In this document: positions 1-6,724 of the stretch, piece by piece
Layout of the letters: each line of letters begins with the position of its first letter
Position numbering within the stretch: the first letter of the stretch is position 1
Notes under the pieces: generated by a model
Databases searched by the model: none
Told to the model about the DNA's origin: nothing
The model's input: only the letters and a program-made list of their open reading frames with translations
Assembly (NCBI GenBank): GCA_002371715.1
Contig: DFGF01000134.1
Coordinates: 9,722 to 26,409, forward strand
Origin: Prevotella sp. UBA3757
GTDB lineage: Bacteria > Bacteroidota > Bacteroidia > Bacteroidales > Bacteroidaceae
Direction of reading: 5' to 3'
DNA: 16,688 nucleotides
Position numbers and translations under genes: made by a program

Positions 1-62
1 GACGAGGTTACGGCTCGTCACGGACGAGATTACGGCTCGTCACGGACGAGATTACGGCTCGT
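1..62. repeat. 22-bp tandem array of short inverted repeats
   Basis: Two full units and most of a third run in tandem: units start at 1, 23 and 45 and differ by one base (gttacgg versus attacgg). Each unit has arms GACGAG and CTCGTC around a 7-base centre, and adjoining units are joined by ACG, so each CTCGTC can pair with the arm on either side. The array may continue to the left of the window. It lies beyond the 3' end of the djlA-like gene. Units abut with no variable spacers, so it is not a CRISPR. Confidence 0.8.
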
Positions 63-70
63 TTTTCTTT
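46..70 (+). terminator. possible intrinsic terminator formed by the last array unit
   Basis: The last repeat unit (ACGAG, 7-base loop, CTCGT) is followed directly by TTTTTCTTT on the plus strand. The stem is only 5 bp, so alone it would be weak, but the preceding units could add longer alternative stems. It would end a plus-strand transcript entering from outside the window and converging on the djlA-like gene. Confidence 0.35.
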
Positions 71-144
71 ACACGCCTACAGCAATGAATAAAAACGTTC
101 ACAAAGTATTCATGTGGACGTATTCCTGCATAGGATGGACGGTA

Positions 145-960
145 TCAGAGGCCGCGGGCCTTCCAGATGCGGTCCTTGGCGGCATTGATTTCCTGGAACT
201 TCTTCTCGGCAGCCTTGCGGATGTCATCGCCAAGGGCTGCAACCTTGTCGGGATGGTGCTCCAGGGCCAGCCGGCGGTAGGCCTTCTTCAGCTCGTCGTC
301 GGAGACATCGGGCGAGACGCCTAACACCTTGTAGGCAGACTCCAGATCGTCCTTGCCAAGTCCTAACATCGAGTCGACCTCGTCGGTATTCATGCGCATC
401 CACTGGGCACACTCCTTCATGGCCGTGACCTCCGAGGCAGGGACGCTGCCGTCGGCCTGGGCAATGAGCACGAGGAAATTGAGCAGTTGCAGCCGCTGCG
501 AATAGTCCATGTTGCGGGCTATCTGGTCGCAACACTGCATGACGGTCTGGCGGAACTGCGCCGAACCGACGCGCTTCTGCTCGTCGAAGAGTTTCTTCAG
601 TATGTCGTTGCCCTGCTGGCGGGCCTGCGGGCCGAAGTTCTGGCCGAGCACGTTGCGCACCAGCTCCATTTCCGAGTGCATCACGCGACCGTCGGCCTTG
701 ATGACGTACGAGGCCAGCACCAGCATGGAGAACAGAAAACTGTTGCGCTGGCCCTGGTAGAACTGCTCCTGGGTGTAATAATGACTGTTTCCGCCGGCCG
801 CGTAGCCGCTCTGTCCGTCGAAGGTGCCTTGAGTCTCCGGCGTGTTGACAGCGTCGAGCATGGCGTCGAACAAGCCGCCCAGGACGATGCCCGCCACAGC
901 TCCCAACGGTCCGCCACTCATGAAGCCCAAGAAGCCCCCTATCCACTTTCCTAATGCCAT
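145..960 (-). CDS. DjlA/TerB-like protein with C-terminal J domain
   Basis: A 271-residue protein. Residues 4-30 are glycine-rich and hydrophobic (GGFLGFMSGGPLGAVAG), like a glycine-zipper membrane segment. Residues about 75-200 look like a TerB-type helical domain with two acidic motifs, KADG (88-91) and AQADG (167-171). Residues 207-270 are a DnaJ domain with the diagnostic HPD at 236-238. The order matches DjlA-type co-chaperones, which stimulate the ATPase of a DnaK-family Hsp70 from the inner membrane; the client is unknown. The frame stays open upstream to 1005, but the promoter's -7 element (981-988) lies between that ATG and this one, so only the ATG at 958-960 fits the transcript. 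Family call is firm; specific role is not. Confidence 0.85.
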   Translation of the reverse strand: MALGKWIGGFLGFMSGGPLGAVAGIVLGGLFDAMLDAVNTPETQGTFDGQSGYAAGGNSHYYTQEQFYQGQRNSFLFSMLVLASYVIKADGRVMHSEMELVRNVLGQNFGPQARQQGNDILKKLFDEQKRVGSAQFRQTVMQCCDQIARNMDYSQRLQLLNFLVLIAQADGSVPASEVTAMKECAQWMRMNTDEVDSMLGLGKDDLESAYKVLGVSPDVSDDELKKAYRRLALEHHPDKVAALGDDIRKAAEKKFQEINAAKDRIWKARGL

Positions 961-980
961 AGTAATTTGCTTTTTGCGTG

Positions 981-1011
981 CAAAATTACGAAAAGTCGAG
1001 AGCAATACAAA
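981..1011 (-). promoter_or_regulatory. promoter of the djlA-like gene
   Basis: Read on the minus strand, TTTG (1011-1008), a 19-base spacer and TAATTTTG (988-981) match the Bacteroidetes -33/-7 consensus. The expected start site is about 15 bases before the ATG at 960. The -33 overlaps the left end of the palindrome at 1009-1030. Confidence 0.75.
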
Positions 1012-1030
1012 ATAAATCGCGATTTATTTT
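1009..1030. promoter_or_regulatory. perfect 22-bp palindrome, candidate operator
   Basis: All 11 base pairs of the dyad match, centred on CGCG between 1019 and 1020; the core reads ATAAATCGCGATTTAT. It overlaps the -33 element of the djlA-like promoter and lies about 80 bases upstream of the pepD -33. The position suits a repressor dimer site; no regulator is identified. The AT-rich arms could also extrude as a cruciform. Confidence 0.5.
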
Positions 1031-1054
1031 TGATTGCCGAGACGTAGTAACCTC

Positions 1055-1067
1055 GCGCTTTAAGCGC
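1055..1067. repeat. short inverted repeat GCGCTT-T-AAGCGC
   Basis: A 13-base odd palindrome in the djlA/pepD divergent spacer. The adjoining 1067-1074 reads TAACTTTG on the minus strand, a perfect -7 motif, but no TTG lies at the right distance (nearest CAAA gives 26 bases). GTAAC (1047-1051) and GTTAC (1071-1075) flank it as outer arms. It may be a hairpin or a second binding site; function unknown. Confidence 0.3.
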
Positions 1068-1106
1068 AAAGTTACGAGAAAAAGCACTATTTATTGACTA
1101 CAAACG

Positions 1107-1137
1107 CTTGCTTTTCCTGATTTTTTTATTAACTTTG
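1107..1137 (+). promoter_or_regulatory. pepD promoter
   Basis: CTTG (1107-1110), a 19-base spacer and TAACTTTG (1130-1137) fit the Bacteroidetes promoter. The start site should fall near 1143, giving a leader of about 20 bases before the ATG at 1164. Confidence 0.75.
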
Positions 1138-1163
1138 CAGGACGAAACAACAGACAGACAATT

Positions 1164-2600
1164 ATGAAGCAGCCAACAACAGAACGCGTGCTGAGCATTT
1201 TCAGCGAACTCAACCAGATACCACGCCCCTCACACCACGAAGAACGCGTGGCCGACTACCTATGCCGTTTTGCCGAGCGCCTCGGATTGGATTACGAGCG
1301 CGATGAGCAGAACTGCGTCGTCATCCGCAAACCGGCCACGGCAGGCCACGAGCAGGCCGAGCCCATCGTGCTACTGAACCACATGGACATGGTATGCGTG
1401 GGTATGGCCAACCCACTCGCCGACCCCGTCCACGCCTACGTGGAGGACGGTTGGATGAAGGCTCACGGCACGTCGCTGGGCGCCGACAACGGCATCGGAC
1501 TCTCGATGGCCCTGGCGGTGCTTGAGGACGACAGCATCGTGCACCCGGCCCTGGAGGTGATGACAACGACCAACGAGGAAGACGGCATGTCGGGCGCGGC
1601 CAACCTGTCGGCAGACTTCCTGAAGGGCCGTAAGGTCATCAACCTGGACTCTGAGGACTACGACACCATCACCACGGGAGCCGCCGGAGCCACACTACAG
1701 CTGCACCGGCTCCCCATGACGCCCCAGCCGGCCCCCGGCGGCAAGCACCGCTGGTATCGCATCAGCATCGGTGGAGGACTGGGCGGACATTCAGGCGTAG
1801 ACATCAACAAGGGGCGCTGCAGTGCCGTCATTCCCGCGTGGGCCGTCCTAGCGGCCATACTGAACGACTACGACTGCCAGGTGGCCAGCATCCACGTCGG
1901 CGAGGCCAATGCCTCCATTGCCTCGACAGCCGAGCTGGTGGTCTGCGTGCCGTCGGGCGAGGCGTCGGAATTCGTCAAGGCCCAGCAGGAGAGCATGAAC
2001 GAATGGCTGCACGAGGAGTACGGACAGACCGACCCCAACATCCGTTGCACCATCGAGAAGTGTACGCCGCAGGACACCGTCATCCCCGACGAGACGCTTG
2101 AGGCACTGATGAACTGTCTGGAGCAGACGCCGCAGGGCGTGGTGAAGATGAGCCAGACGATGCAGGACACGGTGGAGACGTCGAACAACGTGGGCCGCAT
2201 CAGCACCGAGAGTGACCATATATTAATAAGTACGCACACGCGAAGCTTCATCGATGCCGACATGGCGCAGCTGAGCCAGGACATCGCCAACACCTTTGCC
2301 GCCTATGGAGCCACCTCCGAGACCATCATGACCGCACCGGCGTGGCAGGAAGACCAGCACTCACCCTTCCTGGGACTGACGAGCGATACTTTTTTTGACG
2401 TGCTGGGCTGGCGCCCGCGCATGGTGGCCATGCACTTCGTCTTGGAGGCAGGCTTCTTTGTCCAGAAATACACTGGCATCCAGATGGCCAGCATCGGGCC
2501 GCGCATCGTGGAGCCCCATTCCACCAGCGAGCGTATTGAGATGAAGACCATTGACGACATCTGGCAGGTACTCATAGAAATGCTGAAGAGGCTGGCGTAA
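1164..2600 (+). CDS. pepD: aminoacyl-histidine dipeptidase, M20 metallopeptidase
   Basis: A 478-residue cytosolic di-zinc dipeptidase that cleaves Xaa-His dipeptides such as carnosine, aiding peptide use. Every ligand and catalytic position expected for the PepD branch of M20 is present: H73 and D75 in HMDMV, D108 in GADNGIG, E138-E139 in TNEEDGMSG, D162 in NLDSED and H452 in EPHSTSERIE. The spacing between them closely follows the E. coli enzyme as I remember it. GGGLGGHSGVDIN near 190-203 is the usual start of the lid (dimerisation) domain. Length is normal for the family. The start ATG lies just downstream of a matched promoter, with no Shine-Dalgarno, as usual in this phylum. It is a single-gene unit, divergent from the djlA-like gene and convergent with the aromatic operon. 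Confidence 0.95.
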   Translation: MKQPTTERVLSIFSELNQIPRPSHHEERVADYLCRFAERLGLDYERDEQNCVVIRKPATAGHEQAEPIVLLNHMDMVCVGMANPLADPVHAYVEDGWMKAHGTSLGADNGIGLSMALAVLEDDSIVHPALEVMTTTNEEDGMSGAANLSADFLKGRKVINLDSEDYDTITTGAAGATLQLHRLPMTPQPAPGGKHRWYRISIGGGLGGHSGVDINKGRCSAVIPAWAVLAAILNDYDCQVASIHVGEANASIASTAELVVCVPSGEASEFVKAQQESMNEWLHEEYGQTDPNIRCTIEKCTPQDTVIPDETLEALMNCLEQTPQGVVKMSQTMQDTVETSNNVGRISTESDHILISTHTRSFIDADMAQLSQDIANTFAAYGATSETIMTAPAWQEDQHSPFLGLTSDTFFDVLGWRPRMVAMHFVLEAGFFVQKYTGIQMASIGPRIVEPHSTSERIEMKTIDDIWQVLIEMLKRLA

Positions 2601-2623
2601 AAAAAAGAAAAAGCCAGCCCCTT
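2586..2623. terminator. inverted repeat with A/T-rich loop between convergent pepD and tyrA
   Basis: GGCTGGC (2590-2596) and GCCAGCC (2613-2619) form a 7-bp stem, extended past one mismatch by three more pairs. The loop is A-rich on the plus strand and T-rich (TTTTTCTTTTTTTT) on the minus strand. It overlaps the pepD stop codon and lies 20 bases past the tyrA stop. It is the only structure between the two convergent genes, so it may end both transcripts, but neither strand shows the classical stem-then-T-tract order. Confidence 0.35.
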
Positions 2624-2643
2624 TCAAAGCGTATCAGACGGGA

Positions 2644-3438
2644 TTACCGCCTGATTTCAATGTCGCGCTTGACATTGCTGCGAATCTTGGTCAGATAGCC
2701 CTTCATGCCCTCGGCATCCTTCTGGTCGATAATCTCCAGCAGTTCCTTCAGTTCCGTGCGAATCTGGCTGACCTGGTCGTGCGTATAGGGATTGAACAGG
2801 ATTTCCTGCAGCAGGTAGTCGTCCTCGTTGAGCACGCCCTTGGCTATGCGCATGTGGCGCTTGAAGGTGGTGCCCGGCGCATCCTGATGCTTCATGACGG
2901 CCGCAAAGACGAAGGTCGAGACGAAGGGTATCGAGAGCGAGTAGGCCACCGTGCGGTCGTGCTCATCGAAAGTGTACTCATAGATGTTGAGTCCTAACTT
3001 CTGGTAGAGGTCCTTGAAGAAGATGCGACCCATGTAGTCGCCCTCGCTGATGATGATGGCATTTTCCTCAGAGAGCTGTTGTAGATTGGCAAACGTAGGA
3101 CCGAACATGGGGTGCGTCGACACGTAGCGGCGCCCCGACTGCTCGTAGAACTCCTTGAGGTCGGTCTTCACCGAGGCAATATCGCTGATGATGCAGTCCT
3201 TCGGCAGGTAAGGCATGACCTGTTCGAAGACGGGAATGGTATATTTCAGCGTGACGGCATTGATGAGCAGTTCGGGCTGGAAGTCGCGAATCTCCTCCAG
3301 CTGCGTAAACCGCTGGCAGTTGTAAGTGAAGCGCATGCGCCGCGCGTCGCGCTCGTAGACGGCAACCTCATGCTCAAAGCTCAGCAGGTCAATGAAGAAC
3401 GAACCCATCTTGCCTGCTCCTAACACTAATATTTTCAT
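2644..3438 (-). CDS. tyrA: prephenate dehydrogenase
   Basis: A 264-residue cytosolic enzyme that oxidatively decarboxylates prephenate to 4-hydroxyphenylpyruvate, the committed tyrosine step. The N-terminus is a Rossmann fold with GAGKMG at 7-12, and an acidic residue in VYERD (27-31) at the end of the second strand, which suggests NAD rather than NADP. STHPMFGPT (107-115) carries the active-site histidine, H109, and SVKTDL (89-94) is also typical. The rest is the helical dimerisation domain. There is no chorismate mutase or ACT domain here; the mutase is fused to the upstream DAHP synthase instead. It is the last gene of the aromatic operon, 8 bases after the preceding stop codon. Confidence 0.93.
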   Translation of the reverse strand: MKILVLGAGKMGSFFIDLLSFEHEVAVYERDARRMRFTYNCQRFTQLEEIRDFQPELLINAVTLKYTIPVFEQVMPYLPKDCIISDIASVKTDLKEFYEQSGRRYVSTHPMFGPTFANLQQLSEENAIIISEGDYMGRIFFKDLYQKLGLNIYEYTFDEHDRTVAYSLSIPFVSTFVFAAVMKHQDAPGTTFKRHMRIAKGVLNEDDYLLQEILFNPYTHDQVSQIRTELKELLEIIDQKDAEGMKGYLTKIRSNVKRDIEIRR

Positions 3439-3446
3439 CTGCTATC

Positions 3447-4511
3447 CTACTTGTTAACAATCTCTATCTGCTGGCGAACGCTCTCCTCGTGGATGCTCTC
3501 GAAGACCTTGGTCACGAACTCCGGCGACATGCCCGTCAGCGCACCCTGCACGCCGCGCTTCTCCAGAATCTCGTTGTAGCGCGAGGTCTGCAGCACCGTC
3601 ATGTTGTGTTCCTTCTTGTAATGCCCAATCTCGCGGCAAATGTCCATGCGCTTGGCCAGCAGCTCCATCAGCTGGTTGTCCAGTTCGTCAATCTTCTTGC
3701 GCATCTGCTGGATGCTCTCGGTGGTAAGGTGCTCGTCGCGGATGACGAGCAGCGAGAGGATGTAGTCCAGCACGTCGGGCGTCACCTGCTGCTTGGCGTC
3801 GCTCCACGCCTTGTCAGGATCACAGTGGCTCTCGACGATGAGGCCGTCGAAGCCCAGGTCCATGGCCTGCTGACACAGGGGGGCTATCAGTTCGCGACGG
3901 CCACCGATGTGCGACGGGTCACAGATGATGGGTAGGTCGGGTATGCGGCGATGCAACTCGATGGGAATCTGCCACATCGGTGCATTGCGGTAAATCTTCT
4001 GCTCGAAGCTGGAGAAGCCTCGGTGGATGGCTCCCAAACGGCGGATGCCTGCCTGATTGAGGCGCTCCATGGCACCAATCCACAACTCCAGGTCAGGGTT
4101 GACGGGATTCTTGACAAAAACGGGAATATCGACACCCTTCAGCGCATCGGCCAGGGCCTGCATGGCAAAGGGGTTGGCGGTGGTGCGTGCCCCTATCCAC
4201 AGGATGTCGATGTCGTACTTCAGAGCCAGTTCCACGTGCTCAGGCGTAGCTACCTCTGTCGAGATGAGCATGTGGGTCTCGTCCTTCACCTGCTTCATCC
4301 AGGGCAGCGCCTTTTCACCATGGCCCTCGAATCCGCCCGGCTTGGTACGTGGTTTCCATACGCCTGCACGGAAGTTGTGGCAGCCCTTCATGGCCAGTTG
4401 GCGTGCCGTTTCCATCACTTGCTCCTCGGTCTCGGCACTGCAGGGGCCTGCAATGACGAAGGGGCGTTCGTTGTCACTCGGTAAGTTCAGTTTCTCTAGT
4501 TCCAGTTCCAT
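3447..4511 (-). CDS. aroF: bifunctional DAHP synthase / chorismate mutase
   Basis: A 354-residue enzyme. Residues 1-255 are a type I-beta 3-deoxy-7-phosphoheptulonate synthase, which joins PEP and erythrose 4-phosphate to start the shikimate pathway: AGPCS 21-25 with metal ligand C24, KPRT 53-56, DPSH 198-201 with H201, and E227 in VESHCD. Residues about 262-354 are an AroQ-type chorismate mutase (RKKIDELDNQLMELLAKRM at 271-289), which makes prephenate. A C-terminal mutase fused to DAHP synthase is known in Bacteroidetes such as Porphyromonas gingivalis, where the mutase domain also mediates feedback by prephenate; that this copy behaves so is inference. The ATG is only 2 bases from the inverted-terminus element at 4514-4659, so its ribosome-binding region comes from that element. 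Symbols aroA and aroG are also used. Confidence 0.93.
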   Translation of the reverse strand: MELELEKLNLPSDNERPFVIAGPCSAETEEQVMETARQLAMKGCHNFRAGVWKPRTKPGGFEGHGEKALPWMKQVKDETHMLISTEVATPEHVELALKYDIDILWIGARTTANPFAMQALADALKGVDIPVFVKNPVNPDLELWIGAMERLNQAGIRRLGAIHRGFSSFEQKIYRNAPMWQIPIELHRRIPDLPIICDPSHIGGRRELIAPLCQQAMDLGFDGLIVESHCDPDKAWSDAKQQVTPDVLDYILSLLVIRDEHLTTESIQQMRKKIDELDNQLMELLAKRMDICREIGHYKKEHNMTVLQTSRYNEILEKRGVQGALTGMSPEFVTKVFESIHEESVRQQIEIVNK

Positions 4512-4513
4512 AT

Positions 4514-4659
4514 AGACCCACCCCCAGCCCCTCCCTGCAGGGAGGGGAGTAGAATGTTTGTGGGGGTATTCTACTATTGTTATTTATACTATTTAAAAAT
4601 TTGTTCTCACTCTTGCAGGTAACCGCCCCCTCCCTACAGGGAGGGTGGGGGGAGGGTCT
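4514..4659. mobile_element. REPIN/MITE-like element with inverted GC-rich palindromic ends
   Basis: A 146-bp segment bounded by similar inverted ends of about 34 bases, each starting AGACCC and followed by C-rich sequence and a palindrome. The left palindrome (4528-4547, CCCCTCCCTGCAGGGAGGGG) is perfect. The right has arms at 4628-4635 and 4638-4645. The middle is AT-rich and holds AGTAGAAT (4548-4555) paired with ATTCTACT (4568-4575). Two inverted palindromic modules around a spacer are the layout of REP doublets. It opens a 122-bp gap in an otherwise tight operon and encodes no protein. Similar CCCTCCC-AGGGAGG repeats are, as I recall, common between Prevotella genes. No transposase is in the window. 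Confidence 0.6.
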
Positions 4660-5809
4660 CCTGTATTCTCTTTAGAGCCTCTTGTATCTTCTCTTCCTTG
4701 GCACAAAGGGAAATCCTGATGTAGCGCTCACCATTCGACCCGAAGATAAAGCCGGGCGTGATGAAGACACGGGCCTCGTGGAGGACGCGCTCCGTGAGGT
4801 CCTCGACCTGGGCAATGCCGTCGGGAATACGGCCCCACAGAAACATGCCCACCTGGCTGCGGTCGTAACGGCAGCCCAGGACGTCCATGATCTGCTCGGC
4901 ATACTGGCGGCGACGGGCGTAGGTATTGATATTGTACTCGCGATGCCAGGCCTCATCGTTGTTGTAGGCTTCGGCAGCGGCCAGCTGAATGCCACGGAAA
5001 GTGCCGCTCTCAATGTTCGACTGCACCTTGAGAATCCACGAGATGAACTGCGCATTCGAGGCACAGAGTCCGACGCGCCAGCCCGGCATGTTGTGCGACT
5101 TCGACATGGAGTTCAGCTCGATGCAGCAGTCCTTGGCTCCGGGCACCTGCAGGATACTCAGGTGTTCCTCGCTCAGGATAAAACTGTAGGGATTGTCGTT
5201 CACCACGACAATGTCGTGACGGCGGGCAAAGTCTACGAGCCGTTCGTAGGTCTGGCGCTGGGCGCGACCGCCCGTAGGCATATTGGGATAGTTGGTCCAC
5301 ATGAGTTTTACGTGCGAGAGGTCCATCCCTTCCAGCGCGTTGAAGTCGGGTTGCCATCCGTTGTCCTCAAGCAGGTCATAATTGACGATTTTCGCACCCA
5401 GAATCTTGCTCAGCGATGTGTAGGTAGGATAGCCCGGATTGGGCACCAACACCTCGTCGCCAGGATTCACAAAGGCCAGCGTGATGTGCAGAATGCCCTC
5501 CTTGGAACCTATCAGGGGAAGCAACTCCGACCGGTCGTCGAGTTCCACGCCATAGCTGCGCTTGTAGAAACCGGCCATGGCCCGTCGCAGTTCCGGCGTT
5601 CCCTGCGTGGGCTGGTAGCCGTGAGCACTGGGCTGGCGAGCCACCTCGCACAGCTTGTTAATCGTCTGTTCTGAGGGCGGCATGTCCGGGCTGCCAATAG
5701 CCAGGCTGATGATGTCCTTACCCTCAGCATTCAGTTGTGCCACCTCCTTCAGCTTACGGCTGAAGTAGTATTCCTGCACCAAACTTAATCTTTCTGCTGG
5801 TTGTATCAT
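4634..5809 (-). CDS. class I/II aminotransferase of the aromatic operon
   Basis: A 391-residue fold-type I PLP enzyme. Visible landmarks are the Schiff-base lysine K237 in SMSKSHNMPGWRVG, D205 and Y208 in NDNPYS, NYPNMPTG (173-180), and R365 in ERYIRIS, which grips the substrate carboxylate. Sitting between pheA and the DAHP synthase, it most likely transaminates phenylpyruvate and 4-hydroxyphenylpyruvate to Phe and Tyr; prephenate as substrate is possible. Sequence alone does not separate this from diaminopimelate or aspartate aminotransferases of the same class, so no symbol is given. The last residues (TLPPPSL) and the stop codon lie inside the element at 4514-4659, so the original C-terminus has probably been replaced. 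Confidence 0.85.
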   Translation of the reverse strand: MIQPAERLSLVQEYYFSRKLKEVAQLNAEGKDIISLAIGSPDMPPSEQTINKLCEVARQPSAHGYQPTQGTPELRRAMAGFYKRSYGVELDDRSELLPLIGSKEGILHITLAFVNPGDEVLVPNPGYPTYTSLSKILGAKIVNYDLLEDNGWQPDFNALEGMDLSHVKLMWTNYPNMPTGGRAQRQTYERLVDFARRHDIVVVNDNPYSFILSEEHLSILQVPGAKDCCIELNSMSKSHNMPGWRVGLCASNAQFISWILKVQSNIESGTFRGIQLAAAEAYNNDEAWHREYNINTYARRRQYAEQIMDVLGCRYDRSQVGMFLWGRIPDGIAQVEDLTERVLHEARVFITPGFIFGSNGERYIRISLCAKEEKIQEALKRIQETLPPPSL

Positions 5810-5820
5810 ATCTCTTAATG

Positions 5821-5855
5821 TTCAACTTTCAACTCTCAACTCTCAACTTTCAACC
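5821..5855. repeat. heptamer tandem repeat, five copies of YTCAACY
   Basis: Five consecutive 7-base units read TTCAACT, TTCAACT, CTCAACT, CTCAACT, TTCAACC. They fill most of the 49-bp gap between pheA and the aminotransferase gene. I see no hairpin or promoter in the gap. Such CAACTTT-type tracts are familiar between genes in Prevotella and Bacteroides; their role is unknown. Confidence 0.75.
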
Positions 5856-5858
5856 CTC

Positions 5859-6701
5859 TCAGTTCGTCTGTCGTCCGTCCTTGTATTCGCCTAAGATCTT
5901 GAAGTCCTTGGTCAGCGGAATGATAGCGTCGATGGACTGACGATAGCGCGTCAAGTCGTCGTACATCAAGTCGACATAGAACAAGTATTCCCATTCATGG
6001 CCGATAATAGGCAACGACTGAATCTTCGTCAGATTGATCTTGTAGAACGACAGAATGGCCAACACGTGCGACAGACTGCCCTCCTCGTGGGGCAACGAGA
6101 AGACGATACTGGCCTTGTCAGCCTCGGTGAGCGGACGCAGCAAGTCGGCCTTGTTGGGATTCGACACCACCAGGAAGCGAGTGAAATTATGCTTGTTGTC
6201 CTCAATATGGTCCTCAAGCACCTTCAGACCGTAGAGCCGGGCGGCCTCAGCATGGCAGATGGCTGCCCAGCCCCGATGCTGTCCCTCGGCTATCATCTTT
6301 GCACTACCAGCCGTGTCCTCAGCCTCGACGTTCTTCATCTGCGGATGCTGCTCCAGGAACTTCCGGCACTGCATCAGTGCCACAGGATGGGAATGAACCT
6401 CGGTTATCGTGCTCCAGTCGTCGTCAGGCAGACAACAGATGCAATGGGATATGTGGAGCTTATGCTCACCGACTATCGTCATGCCCGAGTCGCGCAGCAG
6501 TTCATAGTTATGCAGCAGCGAACCGGCAATGGTGTTCTCGATGGCCAGCATGCCGATGGCCGTCGGGTCTTGCTTCATCTGGCGGAACACCTCCTCGAAC
6601 GTGGAGCAGCAGATGAGCTGTATCTGCTCGCCCTCGAAATACAGGTGTGCCGCAATATCGTGGAACGACCCTGTCAGTCCTTGTATGGCTATTCTCTTCA
6701 T
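5859..6701 (-). CDS. pheA: prephenate dehydratase
   Basis: A 280-residue cytosolic enzyme that converts prephenate to phenylpyruvate. The catalytic domain spans residues 1-180: QGLTGSFHD at the N-terminus, IENTIAGS (54-61), HSHPVALMQC (103-112), and NFTRFLVV (172-179) with the essential TRF motif. An ACT domain follows (about 197-275), normally the phenylalanine feedback site; its ESRP motif reads QSLP here (228-231), while the GALA position is GSLS (208-211). I chose the ATG at 6699-6701, which gives MKRIAIQG; a TTG four codons upstream is possible but lies in a repeat tract. It is the first structural gene of the aromatic operon, about 24 bases beyond a leader terminator. There is no mutase domain, unlike the enterobacterial P-protein. 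Confidence 0.93.
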   Translation of the reverse strand: MKRIAIQGLTGSFHDIAAHLYFEGEQIQLICCSTFEEVFRQMKQDPTAIGMLAIENTIAGSLLHNYELLRDSGMTIVGEHKLHISHCICCLPDDDWSTITEVHSHPVALMQCRKFLEQHPQMKNVEAEDTAGSAKMIAEGQHRGWAAICHAEAARLYGLKVLEDHIEDNKHNFTRFLVVSNPNKADLLRPLTEADKASIVFSLPHEEGSLSHVLAILSFYKINLTKIQSLPIIGHEWEYLFYVDLMYDDLTRYRQSIDAIIPLTKDFKILGEYKDGRQTN

Positions 6702-6702
6702 C

Positions 6703-6718
6703 TCAATTATCAATTATC
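6703..6718. repeat. short heptamer repeat TCAATTA x2
   Basis: Two copies of TCAATTA plus TC lie directly upstream of the pheA start codon, between it and the leader terminator. On the minus strand this gives an AU-rich, unstructured stretch where the ribosome would load. It resembles the longer heptamer tract at 5821-5855 in unit length and placement. Confidence 0.5.
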
Positions 6719-6724
6719 TATTCT

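Noticed and set aside
1..62. CRISPR array
   Set aside because: The 22-bp units are contiguous with no variable spacers, and no cas gene is present.
961..1005. N-terminal extension of the djlA-like protein to an upstream ATG
   Set aside because: The matched promoter -7 (981-988) lies inside this extension, so it would not be transcribed.
1067..1074. Second minus-strand promoter (TAACTTTG) for the djlA-like gene
   Set aside because: No TTG lies 19-21 bases upstream; the nearest gives 26. A second, better promoter is present at 981-1011.
4512..4633. Internal promoter between the aminotransferase and DAHP synthase genes
   Set aside because: No TAnnTTTG with a spaced TTG occurs on the minus strand; the gap is accounted for by the inverted-terminus element.
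4682..5674. Plus-strand open frame (330 codons) antisense to the aminotransferase
   Set aside because: No family motif or promoter; the minus strand holds a complete PLP enzyme.
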